A stretch of 15,228 nt of DNA from Desulfobacteraceae bacterium (GTDB taxonomy: Bacteria; Desulfobacterota; Desulfobacteria; Desulfobacterales; BuS5), in the NCBI GenBank assembly GCA_030592105.1, contig JAUVKE010000024.1, forward strand, positions 1 to 15,228, given 5' to 3'. Of the stretch, positions 1 through 7,592 are shown piece after piece (positions within the stretch are counted from its first letter, which is position 1; each line of letters opens with the position of its first letter). The translations under genes and the position numbers were made by a program. The notes under the pieces were generated by a model, which saw only the letters and a program-made list of their open reading frames with translations, searched no databases and had not been told where the DNA came from.

Positions 1-57
1 CATTAACCGCTATCCCATTTTCATATTTTGTTGTGCCCGACAGGGCATGGCGGTTAT
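1..57 (-). repeat. 57-bp dispersed repeat, copy A
   Basis: Read on the minus strand, this matches 10068-10124 of the plus strand at 52 of 57 positions; mismatches fall at window positions 15, 35, 44, 50 and 51. The unit has short terminal inverted repeats (TAACCGC at 4-10 against GCGGTTA at 50-56) and a small internal hairpin around GCCCTGTCGGGC (minus strand). It touches the left window edge, so it may be longer. Neither copy overlaps a gene. The family is not recognised; size and palindromic ends suggest a MITE- or REP-like element. Confidence 0.8.
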
Positions 58-203
58 ACATAATTAGCTTCTAAGTAACAAAGTTTTAAATTCAGCGCGC
101 AACCAATTGAAATCCCATGTTTTTTGCTATGTTTTTTGAAAACGTCATAACAGCTGATCGTAATGAACGTTATTTTTAAAATAGAGGCCGGGAGCCCGGT
201 TGT

Positions 204-219
204 TTCGCTGAATAGTTAC
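204..219 (+). repeat. 16-bp repeat TTCGCTGAATAGTTAC
   Basis: The same 16 bases occur exactly, inverted, at 11181-11196, and their last 13-base core recurs at 11259-11271 in this orientation. It lies just past the 3' end of the minus-strand racemase gene. Next to it, 188-199 (CCGGGAGCCCGG) can fold into a 5-bp stem. On the minus strand this is followed by a weak T-rich run, so it could be a poor terminator for that gene. Confidence 0.65.
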
Positions 220-228
220 GATATACTT

Positions 229-1461
229 TCATCCACTTATTTTTACCATCAGGCTTGCATTGGGAATTACGGTCAGGGAACCGGAGCAGTTGTGGACCAT
301 TGTTGCCGCCTGATCTGCTGAAATACGGTCTACACCTATTTTTTTTGTAACATTATCCTCAAGCTCTGTCAGCATACAGATTCGTATCCTTTCGGTTTTA
401 GACATCATGGAGAGGGCTGTTCCGCCGTTTCCTTTATAATCCGCTGCCAGTCTGTTAAATGCCTTTTCTTTACTTTTCATTTCAAACCAGGGAAGAAATG
501 TTGTAGATCCGATTCCCTCCCGGCACTCTGCTATAAGGATAAGGGTTCCTCCGGTTTTGACAAATTTTGCAGCATTATGAAGGGCCTTGTGGGTCTGGAT
601 AAAATTAATATCTTTCGGGTATCCTCCGCAGGAGGCGATGACCAGGTCATAAACCCGGTTTTCTGATATTTCAAAATATTTTCCATGTTCGCTGCAGGCC
701 CTTTTAAAATGGGATGATCCCCTTCCTGTGAGGAGATCACAGATCTGTCCCTGGGAGTTTAGAATTCCGTGAATGGACATGTCTGCTGATCTGTGCCCTT
801 CAATCTCTTTAAGATCATCTGCCAGGGGATTTTTTTCCAGAATTCCCGGCTGGCAGTAAGGGGCCAGGGTCCGGGTCTTTTTATCCAGAAACAGACTGTG
901 GTTGTGGTAAATGGCTTTTTGAAATCCAAGCCCTGGAAAGATCAGCTTCCGTCCTCCGCCATAGCCTGCAAAGTAGTGATGCGATACTGCTCCGAAGGTA
1001 ATTAAAAAACGTGCTTTTAAAATATCTTTTCGGATCATTATCGGGGTGCCGCGGGAGGTTTTGCCCCTATGAATGAAGAGGCTTTCATCTGTACATTCAT
1101 GATGGATAAAGCGGTATTTTTTGTAGGAATTTCCGTAAATAGCATGGGACTCTTCTTCGCTTTGGCGGGCATGGGTTCCATAGGCTATGAAAATGGAGAT
1201 ATGATCAGGGGATGTCCCGAAATGTTCAAGGGTCTCAATTAATACAGGGAGGTATTTCTGATATCCGCATACCCGTGTTTTATCTGCCAGAACAATGGCC
1301 ACATCTTTTAGATCAGGGTTTAGCTGCACCAGAAAGGTTTTAATCCGGTGTGCAAATTTGGCAGGTGTAATTGATATTTCAGGTTCATCAATATGAAACA
1401 CATCTGCATGATCCGGAAAAGCAAAGGGGATTGTTTCAGTGCCGTATTTCAGATTTTGCAA
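229..1461 (-). CDS. larA: LarA-family nickel-pincer racemase/epimerase
   Basis: This is a lactate-racemase-like enzyme, expected to interconvert D- and L-2-hydroxyacids in the cytoplasm with a nickel pincer nucleotide cofactor. In the 410-residue form, the residues known from Lactobacillus LarA are all found by spacing: D60/R63 (in ADKTR), H97 (GTH), H162 and the cofactor-linking K172 (HYFAGYGGGRK), H188 (NHS), and Q289/K292 (QTHK). The length fits the family (about 420). I start at a TTG at 1461 because AGGAG sits six bases upstream and residue 6 onward (YGTETI) aligns with the start of known LarA proteins. The open frame continues to a TTG at 1539 without a ribosome site. LarA homologues act on several hydroxyacids, so lactate is only the default substrate. 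No cofactor-making larB, larC or larE is present here. Confidence 0.9.
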   Translation of the reverse strand: MQNLKYGTETIPFAFPDHADVFHIDEPEISITPAKFAHRIKTFLVQLNPDLKDVAIVLADKTRVCGYQKYLPVLIETLEHFGTSPDHISIFIAYGTHARQSEEESHAIYGNSYKKYRFIHHECTDESLFIHRGKTSRGTPIMIRKDILKARFLITFGAVSHHYFAGYGGGRKLIFPGLGFQKAIYHNHSLFLDKKTRTLAPYCQPGILEKNPLADDLKEIEGHRSADMSIHGILNSQGQICDLLTGRGSSHFKRACSEHGKYFEISENRVYDLVIASCGGYPKDINFIQTHKALHNAAKFVKTGGTLILIAECREGIGSTTFLPWFEMKSKEKAFNRLAADYKGNGGTALSMMSKTERIRICMLTELEDNVTKKIGVDRISADQAATMVHNCSGSLTVIPNASLMVKISG

Positions 1462-1467
1462 ACTCGA

Positions 1468-1472
1468 CTCCT
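1468..1472 (-). promoter_or_regulatory. Shine-Dalgarno AGGAG that decides the larA start
   Basis: The minus strand reads AGGAG, then six bases (TCGAGT), then TTG at 1461. The longer alternative start at 1539 has no comparable ribosome site and would add 26 residues that the family lacks. Confidence 0.6.
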
Positions 1473-1543
1473 GTATATGATTTTTTGCATCCGAGGTTAT
1501 AATTTTATTAAGCGTAACAATTAAACTCCCCTCACGCAAGAGT

Positions 1544-1563
1544 CTAACCGGACACTACTGATA
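1544..1563 (-). repeat. 20-bp repeat with AGTAGTGTCCGGT core, copy A
   Basis: The minus strand here and the plus strand at 7593-7612 agree at 18 of 20 positions, with an identical 13-base core AGTAGTGTCCGGT. The two copies are in inverted orientation about 6 kb apart. This copy lies upstream of the racemase. Such short conserved ends can be insertion-sequence remnants, but no transposase lies between or beside the copies. Confidence 0.55.
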
Positions 1564-1611
1564 AATTCTGGAAATCAGGAAATATTTTTTTTAATTTTTT
1601 AAAATTTATTT

Positions 1612-1676
1612 TTGACAAATGATTGTGAAAATGTAATCAGTTTTTTTTAAAGCATTATTAAAAGATTTGACTGATT
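1612..1676 (+). promoter_or_regulatory. Possible promoter and operator-like inverted repeat before the SPFH gene
   Basis: A consensus -35-like TTGACA at 1612-1617 is followed 16 bases later by TAATCA (1634-1639), a mediocre -10. Overlapping it, AATCAGT (1635-1641) and ACTGATT (1670-1676) form a perfect 7-bp inverted repeat separated by 28 bases, which could bind a regulator or fold in the leader RNA. The surrounding DNA is very AT-rich, so chance similarity is a real possibility. Confidence 0.3.
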
Positions 1677-1703
1677 TGTTTTTTGAAAGTCCACTTGAAT
1701 GTA

Positions 1704-1710
1704 AAGGAGA
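1704..1710 (+). promoter_or_regulatory. Shine-Dalgarno AAGGAGA of the SPFH gene
   Basis: AAGGAGA ends five bases before the ATG at 1716. It decides against the in-frame TTG at 1683, which lies upstream of it and has no ribosome site. Confidence 0.8.
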
Positions 1711-1715
1711 ATACC

Positions 1716-2876
1716 ATGGGGACAGATAATAATCTGGTTTTTCTTGAGGTAATAGAGTGGTTTGATGAAACAGGACGGGAGCTGGTGCATAGATTGCCGG
1801 AACATGGCTCCGGTGAAATAAAGTTTGGGGCACAGTTGACGGTTAGGGAAAGTCAGGCGGCTGTCTTTTTTTACAAGGGAAAGGCCTGCGATGCATTTGG
1901 TCCGGGGAGGCATACCTTAAAAACTGCTAATATACCCATTCTCACTAAAATTCTTTCTATTCCCTGGGGCATGACAAGTCCCCTGCGCGCAGAAGTCTAT
2001 ATTGCCAACATGAAGGTGTTCCCGAATCTTAAGTGGGGAACCAGAGATCCTGTGGCTTTTAAGGACGATGAGCTTGGACTCATAAGGCTAAGGGCCCACG
2101 GAATCTTTAATATCCAGATAACCCAGCCTGTTTTGTTTATAAACACTCTTGTGGGTACCATGGGTAAGTTTTCCACAGATGAGATAGAGGAATATCTTAA
2201 AAGGGTGATTGTCTCCCGTTTTAATGATTATCTTGGTGAAAATCTTGACAGTCTTTTTAATTTGCCAGGGAGGTATGAGGAACTTTCTGAAGGTTTGCAG
2301 AAAAAACTCCATGACGATTTTGAACATTTTGGCCTGAGTTTGAACGCTCTTTATATCACCTCGATTACACCTCCTCCAGAGGTACAGCAGGCCATAGATG
2401 ACAAAAGCAGGATGGGCGTAATCGGTGATTTTGATAAACTCATTAAGATGAAGGCAGCCATGGCAATGGAAAAGGCTGCTGAGTCAACAGGGGATGCAGG
2501 CTCAGGAATCGGTATGGGTTTAGGCCTGATGGTTCCTGCCATGTTTTCCCAGAGTTTTAATAACCCACCGGCGGGTGGAGCCGTAGCTGGAAAGAGCCCC
2601 GGCAGCCCTGAGCCCCCTGCAAAAGAGATTGAATGTTCTGACTGTGGTAATCTGGTGCCGGAAAATTCCAGATTTTGTCCCTTGTGCGGACATCAGCAGT
2701 TAATATTGGATCAATGTGTTAATTGCGGGAAAAATTTGCCCCCCAATGCTAAATTTTGTTCCCGATGCGGACACCCTGCTGATGAAAAACCTGTTTCTCC
2801 TGTTTGTCCCAATTGCAAAACTGAAAATCTTCCTGAATCGAGTTTTTGCAACCAGTGCGGCGAGAAAATAAAATAA
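1716..2876 (+). CDS. SPFH-domain 'virion-core-like' protein with three C-terminal zinc ribbons
   Basis: This 386-residue protein has an SPFH/band-7-like core (about 5-255) of the YdjI 'virion core protein' kind. Visible marks are the KWGTRDPVAFKDDE stretch near 107-119 and ITPPPEVQQAIDDK near 217-230. A glycine/proline-rich linker follows (about 260-302), then three double-cysteine ribbons: C307/C310-C321/C324, C334/C337-C348/C351 and C364/C367-C378/C381. There is no signal peptide or clear membrane helix, so it is probably a cytoplasmic oligomer at the inner membrane. B. subtilis ydjI belongs to a pspA operon, which suggests envelope-stress work; no pspA is seen here. It is followed one base later by another zinc-ribbon gene, so the two are probably co-translated. 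The fold call is fairly sure; the role is inferred. Confidence 0.85.
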   Translation: MGTDNNLVFLEVIEWFDETGRELVHRLPEHGSGEIKFGAQLTVRESQAAVFFYKGKACDAFGPGRHTLKTANIPILTKILSIPWGMTSPLRAEVYIANMKVFPNLKWGTRDPVAFKDDELGLIRLRAHGIFNIQITQPVLFINTLVGTMGKFSTDEIEEYLKRVIVSRFNDYLGENLDSLFNLPGRYEELSEGLQKKLHDDFEHFGLSLNALYITSITPPPEVQQAIDDKSRMGVIGDFDKLIKMKAAMAMEKAAESTGDAGSGIGMGLGLMVPAMFSQSFNNPPAGGAVAGKSPGSPEPPAKEIECSDCGNLVPENSRFCPLCGHQQLILDQCVNCGKNLPPNAKFCSRCGHPADEKPVSPVCPNCKTENLPESSFCNQCGEKIK

Positions 2877-2877
2877 A

Positions 2878-4104
2878 ATGGGATTTACTGTTGAACATCA
2901 ATGCCCCCAGTGTGGAGGGGGAATAGAGCTGGATGAAACCGATCATATCCTGAGGTGCCCCTATTGTAATGTTGATAATTATCTTTATCCCCATAATTAT
3001 CTCCGTTTTGCACTTCCTCATAAGGCTCCTGGCAAGGATATAATCTATGCTCCATATCTGCGATTTAAGGGAAAGGTCTTTTATTGTCAGAATCTAACCC
3101 TGGGGCACAAGGTTATAGATATCACCAGCGCGGGGTTTCCCGTTCAAGGATTGCCGACTTCATTGGGCTTAAGGCCCCAGGCAATGAAAATGAAGATTGT
3201 TTCCCAGGAGACCCCGGGTTCTTTTTTAAAGTTTACCCTGAAAGCCTCAAAACTGGTGGCAAAAGCAGCGGCACTATCTTCTTCTTCCTTAAAGGGAAAG
3301 TTATATCATCGGGCATATATCGGCGAAACCCTAAGTATTATCTACCTCCCCTTATATATTGAAAACGGCAGGATCTTTGATGCTGTTTTAAACAGATCGA
3401 TATCAGATCTTTCCGGTGGAGAAGATGCTTTTAAACAGAATCTAACCGTCAGGTCATCATGGAAATATGATTTTCTCCCCACAATATGTCCCAGATGCGG
3501 CTGGAATCTTGGTGCTGAAAGGGACAGCGTTACCCTTGTATGCGGAAATTGTGATACTGCATGGGAGGTTTTTAAAGGAAAATTTGTGGAAGTAGATTTT
3601 ATGGCTGTCTCTGGTGGGTCTGATGCAGACCTGTATCTCCCATTCTGGAAAATATCTGCTAAAACCAATGGGATAAAACTCGGTTCTTATGCTGATTTTC
3701 TCCGTCTCACCAATCAGCCGATAGTGATTGATAAATCATGGGAAAAAATGGAGATGAATTTTTGGAATCCTGCTTTTAAAATCAGACCAAAAACTTTTTT
3801 GCAGGTTTCAAAACAATTAACCGTCTCCCAGAGATTTTTCAAACCGGATAAAAAAATTCCAAAAAAAAATTTATACCCTGTAACTCTCCCACGTACAGAG
3901 GCTATTCAGGCCATGAAAATCGTTCTTGCAAATGCAGCTGTAAATAAAAAGCAGGTTATTCCCAACCTGCCTGACATGACCTTTGAAATAGACACCTCAA
4001 CTCTTGTATATCTCCCCTGCACCGATACCGGCCATGAAGTTGTTGTGGCAAATACAGGAATCAGCATAAATAAGCGGGCTCTTGAGTTCGGCCGTAAGCT
4101 CTGA
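2878..4104 (+). CDS. Zinc-ribbon protein, partner of the SPFH protein
   Basis: This 408-residue protein carries two separate four-cysteine zinc sites: C9/C12-C27/C30 (TFIIB-like spacing, CPQC..CPYC) at the N-terminus, and C204/C207-C222/C225 in the middle. The regions between are rich in beta-type patches, and no convincing membrane helix or signal peptide is visible. Its ATG lies one base after the SPFH stop, without a strong ribosome site of its own, so translational coupling is likely. I recognise no named family. The arrangement recalls B. subtilis, where the zinc-ribbon protein YdjG accompanies the SPFH protein YdjI, and it may be a functional analogue. The stop codon TGA (4102-4104) is also the first triplet of the repeat that follows, so the C-terminus may have been set by that insertion. 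Confidence 0.8.
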   Translation: MGFTVEHQCPQCGGGIELDETDHILRCPYCNVDNYLYPHNYLRFALPHKAPGKDIIYAPYLRFKGKVFYCQNLTLGHKVIDITSAGFPVQGLPTSLGLRPQAMKMKIVSQETPGSFLKFTLKASKLVAKAAALSSSSLKGKLYHRAYIGETLSIIYLPLYIENGRIFDAVLNRSISDLSGGEDAFKQNLTVRSSWKYDFLPTICPRCGWNLGAERDSVTLVCGNCDTAWEVFKGKFVEVDFMAVSGGSDADLYLPFWKISAKTNGIKLGSYADFLRLTNQPIVIDKSWEKMEMNFWNPAFKIRPKTFLQVSKQLTVSQRFFKPDKKIPKKNLYPVTLPRTEAIQAMKIVLANAAVNKKQVIPNLPDMTFEIDTSTLVYLPCTDTGHEVVVANTGISINKRALEFGRKL

Positions 4105-4230
4105 TATATAGACCGTCACATAAATAATTTCACAAGGCCAGAGGGAGAAGGCGTATTTATAATACGCAGGCGACGATAACGGAGTGGAATTATTTATATG
4201 AACATCTATACATGGTGGTCTATCATATCA
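4102..4230. repeat. 129-bp MITE-like palindromic element
   Basis: The ends are imperfect inverted repeats: TGATATATAGACC (4102-4114) against GGTCTATCATATCA (4217-4230). An inner pair, ATAAATAATTTCAC (4120-4133) and GTGGAATTATTTAT (4184-4197), differs only by one wobble-type position. A perfect hairpin GCGTATT-TAT-AATACGC sits at 4151-4167. The nested symmetry argues for a miniature mobile element or structured repeat. No coding frame is apparent. It may also serve as a transcription stop after the zinc-ribbon gene, although no clear U-tract follows. Confidence 0.6.
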
Positions 4231-4258
4231 GGGCAGGCGCAGGGGCCTGCCCCTACGA
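4231..4258 (-). repeat. REP-like hairpin, copy 1
   Basis: GGGCAGGC (4231-4238) and GCCTGCCC (4245-4252) form a perfect 8-bp stem with a six-base loop, followed by CTACGA. On the minus strand it begins CGTAGGGGCA, the same head as the copy at 4409. It directly abuts the preceding 129-bp element. Confidence 0.65.
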
Positions 4259-4841
4259 TTGTTTTCACAATGCATTGGTATCTCCCCGGTCCAAATCCCG
4301 TTTTCCAAGATTATCCATGATATATTTGCGAATTTGGTTTTAACCATGTTTATACCGTGCCGTGGTTAACGACTATCAACCGATGAAAATAAGATCCGGC
4401 CGAACCGCCGTAGGGGCAACCCCCTGTGGTTGCCCGGTGTCGAGAACAAATATGCCATGGATATGATTGCCGATTGGAAAAATATTACAGATTGAAGTTG
4501 GTTCGTCATCTGTTTTAAAAGAAAAGTGTCCAAAAAAATACGCTTAAAATGCTGTTTTTACCGAGGTCTGACATAGAAATATTTTTCAGATATATACTCC
4601 AATCTGGTGGGAATTTTTTTTACTTATTAACACGGTCAATTTATCGTCGCCGATGGAGCCGACATCGATTCTCGGCACTGACTGAAAAAAATCGGTAAGG
4701 TTGTCAAGAAGACTTCTAAAGCTGTAGCGTACTTTCCATGCTTTTTTTCTCATCTGACAGCCACTTTTTTTCAACCGTTATTCCATGACGTTAAGTCGCA
4801 GAGAATAAAATCACAATTAGGAAATTAGAAAGGACAAACAA
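4259..4841. other. Non-coding stretch
   Basis: Apart from the hairpin at 4409-4436 I see no supported gene here. A 62-codon frame on the minus strand (4586-4774) opens with TTG, has no ribosome site and resembles nothing I know. A motif GTGTCCAAAAAAAT near 4527 echoes the GTGTCC core of the 20-bp repeats but is too short to call. Confidence 0.5.
4409..4436 (+). repeat. REP-like hairpin, copy 2
   Basis: GGGCAACC (4414-4421) and GGTTGCCC (4428-4435) form a perfect 8-bp stem around CCCTGT, preceded by CGTAG. Relative to copy 1 it is inverted. The two stems differ at two base pairs (G-C to A-T, G-C to C-G), and in each case both sides have changed, so pairing is kept. Confidence 0.65.
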
Positions 4842-5513
4842 ATGAAATATGGCATACATCCATCAAAAGAGCTAATTCAGCTATATTCTGAAAAGCCATT
4901 TCAAGGACAAAAACCTGAAGATGCAAAGGTTATATTTCTTGGCAATGATGCTAATTATTCTCCAGAGATCTCAAAGCACGTTTTTTTTAAAAAAATCCTT
5001 GAATATCATTCTGATGGTGTCGAATTTTGGAAAAGAACGGGAAAGCATCATCCGTTCATGTTAAACGAATATCCGTTTAAGCGTTCTGAAGGTGGGGTTC
5101 CTTATCACCAGAAATTTTCTTCTCTCGGTTTTGGCAAAAACGATGCAGAAAACTTCACATTTGTTGAATTACTCAACATTCCAACCATAGGGAATACAGA
5201 TGATAAATTATTTTTAGAACTTCTCGATAAAGAACATCTTCAATGGCTTGAAAGTTTAATATTGACTGGAAATAAACAATTCGTCGTTATTTCTCAAAGA
5301 TTAGTGCGGAATATTCGTATAATTAACCGTAAATTCAATGTGCTAGGTGATTTTGTTCATATACTTAAAGGAGCAAAAGCCCCATCAGTTGTATTAGAAA
5401 CACAGAATGTAATTTTATACTACGGATTTAGTTTATCAGCTGCTAAGCCAAAAACCTATTTTCAAGAGTTTGCATCAGATATCCGAGAATTTTTATTTAA
5501 CATTTCTAAATAA
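4842..5513 (+). CDS. Orphan protein, possibly uracil-DNA-glycosylase-like fold
   Basis: A 223-residue soluble protein with an ATG preceded by AAAGGA (4829-4834) at a spacing of seven bases, so the start is firm. Near the N-terminus, after a hydrophobic strand (KVIFLG), comes GNDANYS (34-40). This, with a hydrophobic strand before VELLNIPT (108-115), resembles the motif order of the UDG-like superfamily; I hold this weakly. There is no signal peptide or membrane helix. The gene is visibly more AT-rich in codon choice than its neighbours (many AAA, GAA, TTT, ATT) and lies alone between repeat-rich, gene-poor stretches, which suggests horizontal acquisition. If it is a DNA-repair or defence enzyme, nothing nearby supports that. 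Confidence 0.75.
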   Translation: MKYGIHPSKELIQLYSEKPFQGQKPEDAKVIFLGNDANYSPEISKHVFFKKILEYHSDGVEFWKRTGKHHPFMLNEYPFKRSEGGVPYHQKFSSLGFGKNDAENFTFVELLNIPTIGNTDDKLFLELLDKEHLQWLESLILTGNKQFVVISQRLVRNIRIINRKFNVLGDFVHILKGAKAPSVVLETQNVILYYGFSLSAAKPKTYFQEFASDIREFLFNISK

Positions 5514-5843
5514 ACTTTAAGGGAAATTCAGAGCTCATACAAATATACGCCTTTGACAATGGAATAAGCATAAAGGCATTTCAAGCGTTTGAAGATGGCG
5601 TTTGGAATTTTTTAAGACCGATGCTTGGCAGGCAGGGACAGTAATAAATATCAAATAACAATGCAAATGCAGCGGAGCGCAAAAAGCCGCGGTGTGTTGA
5701 TTTGCAGTCGATAAATTGCCCAAAAGCTGAAAGAAAGACTTCCTTGACTTGGGGTCCACTTTACACAATGTTCCTGCGTACGGGCACAAAGAGCGGCCGC
5801 CGCTGAGAACTTATCATTAATAAATATAATTGGTTTACCCCTG
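5514..5843. other. Non-coding stretch with possible gene remnant
   Basis: No supported gene. Directly after the orphan gene, a plus-strand frame reads about 40 codons (ending KAFQAFEDGVWNFLRPMLG, then stop near 5643) with no start or ribosome site, perhaps a decayed coding end. An 84-codon minus-strand frame at 5535-5789 has biased, low-complexity composition and no recognisable motif. On the minus strand, AGCGG-CCG-CCGCT near 5790-5802 could form a short stem downstream of the ATPase gene, but no T-run follows. Confidence 0.45.
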
Positions 5844-6728
5844 TTATTTTCCTTTTAAGGTTTGGAAAGAATCCGAATGTTCAAGATTAAAACGTGCTGC
5901 ATGTTGAAAATATTCAGGATCAAATCCTTCATATCTGATATTTTGAATGAGCTTGCCGAATTCTGCGGTCTCCTTGACCTTTGTGGACGAGGGTGCAAAA
6001 CTTTCCAAAGGATAATCCGCAACAATTCTGGCGCCGTTTTGAACTTCACCTTTATCGCCGCTTTCGTGGAGATAGAACTGGGAAAGAATAAGTATCCGTG
6101 TACCTAAAAAAACAGCCTCTTCAAGATCATGTGTCACAAAAAAAATTGTCATTCTATTTTCTTCCCAGAGTTTTAAAATCATGAGCTGCATATTTTCCCT
6201 TGTCCCAGGGTCAAGGGCTCCAAAGGGTTCATCCATCATAAGAATTTTTGGCTTCATAATCAGAGCCTGGGCAATGGCAACCCTTTGCTGCATTCCACCT
6301 GAAAGCTGGTAAGGATATTTTTCTGCATGTTCAGCCAGTCCAACATCCCCAAGGTAATGCATGGCTTCATTGTGTATTTTTTTTTTTGCTCTTCTTCTTC
6401 CTATAAAAGGGAGAGCAAGCTCTTTTCCTAACATAATATTTTTTAAAATTGTGAGATTGGGAAAAAGGGAATATTTCTGGTAAACAATGCCGCGATCAGG
6501 TGAGGGGAGTTGTATAGGCTTCCCTGTCATTAAAATTTTTCCTGATGAAGGTTGTTCCTGGCCAAGTATCAGCCGCAAGAGAGTCGACTTGCCGCATCCG
6601 CTGGGTCCCACGACTGTGCAGAATTCTCCTTTGCTTACGGCAAGATCGATGTCATCAAGAACAATTTTGTCATTATATATTTTGCGCACGTCTTTAAGAT
6701 AAAGAATATATTCGGTAGAATTATTCAC
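5844..6728 (-). CDS. ABC importer ATPase, SsuB/TauB/urea-associated type
   Basis: This 294-residue cytoplasmic ATPase should power the importer formed with the two genes upstream of it. All motifs are intact: Walker [10 protein letters not shown] (41-49), Q-loop Q84, signature LSGGMQQR (142-149), Walker B ILMMDEP (162-168) and H-loop H200. A C-terminal extension of about 75 residues follows the core, as is common in this subfamily. It starts with GTG at 6728, only eight bases after the permease stop, with AAAGG just upstream, so co-translation with the permease is very likely. It is the last gene of the long minus-strand cluster. The subfamily matches nitrate/sulfonate/taurine/urea-type importers; the ATPase itself does not reveal the substrate. 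Confidence 0.92.
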   Translation of the reverse strand: MNNSTEYILYLKDVRKIYNDKIVLDDIDLAVSKGEFCTVVGPSGCGKSTLLRLILGQEQPSSGKILMTGKPIQLPSPDRGIVYQKYSLFPNLTILKNIMLGKELALPFIGRRRAKKKIHNEAMHYLGDVGLAEHAEKYPYQLSGGMQQRVAIAQALIMKPKILMMDEPFGALDPGTRENMQLMILKLWEENRMTIFFVTHDLEEAVFLGTRILILSQFYLHESGDKGEVQNGARIVADYPLESFAPSSTKVKETAEFGKLIQNIRYEGFDPEYFQHAARFNLEHSDSFQTLKGK

Positions 6729-6736
6729 GACCTTTG

Positions 6737-7576
6737 TTACACCCCTTCTTTTTCATGATACCACGGATACCGTATAGCCACCCATTTTTTTAAAATAAAA
6801 TCTGCAATAAATGCTATTAATGTTATCCACACCACATATGTGATAATTATATCCATGGAAAGATACCGTCTCACAAGAAAGATTCTGTATCCAAGACCGC
6901 TTTGGGATGCTATTGCTTCAGATGCTATGAGAAAAAGCCATCCTGCCCCAAGGGAGAGCCTGATGGTTTCGATAAGTTTTGGGATCAGCATGGGCATTAC
7001 AACCCTGTAAATGACCCCTTTTTGTGAGGCCCCCAGAGTGAGGGCCTTGACTATTGTTTCAGTCGGTATTTGTTTTGCTGCCAGGTAAACATCCCTTGTT
7101 ATCAGTGGAAATGTCCCAAGAAAAATCAGCATAATTTTTCCTGTTTCCCCCACTCCGAACAGAATGAATAAATCAGGTAAAATCGCAAGAGCCGGAATAT
7201 TGGATATAAATACAATAAAGGGGAGAATCAAGCCCCTTATTCCGGGCATCATCCCCAAATTGACACCTAAAATAAATCCTGAAGCCGCAGCCAGGGAAAT
7301 TCCTGTAAAGAGCCGTTTTAAACTGGCGCATGTATCTTTTACTAAAAGAATATCTCCTGTTCTTTTATCCTTTGAAAATGCAGTTTTCTGTAGAGCTTTT
7401 CCTATATTAGATATGGGGGGAACCAATTTGTCATAGGGATTCTCTTTGTGTCTGATATCAGATGCTATAATATAAATAACAACAAGGAGCAGAAAAGGTA
7501 AAATCGCCAGTATGTACCGCAGCAATCTGGGGGGATCGGCATGAATACCCAGAAACCACGCCCCCTTTTTTTCCAT
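6737..7576 (-). CDS. ABC importer permease, SsuC/TauC-like (urea-carboxylase-associated type)
   Basis: A 279-residue inner-membrane permease of the BPD_transp_1 family. One helix at about 21-38 precedes a soluble stretch (about 42-80), and the remaining helices run from about 90 to 262. The EAA-type coupling loop KALTLGASQKGVIYRVVMP (about 177-195) should contact the ATPase. The stretch GLGYRIFLVRRYLSMD and the ending YPWY match my memory of permeases found beside urea/guanidine carboxylase genes. ATG at 7576 is preceded by GGAGA. It sits between its binding protein (62 bases upstream) and its ATPase (8 bases downstream). One permease gene suggests a homodimer. Confidence 0.9.
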   Translation of the reverse strand: MEKKGAWFLGIHADPPRLLRYILAILPFLLLVVIYIIASDIRHKENPYDKLVPPISNIGKALQKTAFSKDKRTGDILLVKDTCASLKRLFTGISLAAASGFILGVNLGMMPGIRGLILPFIVFISNIPALAILPDLFILFGVGETGKIMLIFLGTFPLITRDVYLAAKQIPTETIVKALTLGASQKGVIYRVVMPMLIPKLIETIRLSLGAGWLFLIASEAIASQSGLGYRIFLVRRYLSMDIIITYVVWITLIAFIADFILKKWVAIRYPWYHEKEGV

Positions 7577-7592
7577 TTTTTCTCCGATTTTT

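Noticed and set aside
188..199. Rho-independent terminator after larA.
   Set aside because: The stem is only five base pairs with a two-base turn, and the following T-run is broken; noted only as a weak possibility.
1462..1539. Longer larA start (TTG at 1539, 26 more residues).
   Set aside because: No ribosome site upstream, and family alignment begins at the internal TTG at 1461, which has AGGAG at good spacing.
1683..1715. Longer start (TTG at 1683) for the SPFH gene.
   Set aside because: AAGGAGA lies downstream of this TTG and five bases before the ATG at 1716.
4102..4436. CRISPR array in the repeat-rich gap.
   Set aside because: Repeats are different from each other, few, and inverted; no regular spacer pattern.
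4586..4774. 62-codon minus-strand frame in the gene-poor zone.
   Set aside because: TTG start, no ribosome site, no recognisable motif; could be a remnant but is not supported as a gene.
5535..5789. 84-codon minus-strand frame rich in Cys, His and Leu.
   Set aside because: Composition and lack of start signals look like chance; no known domain.
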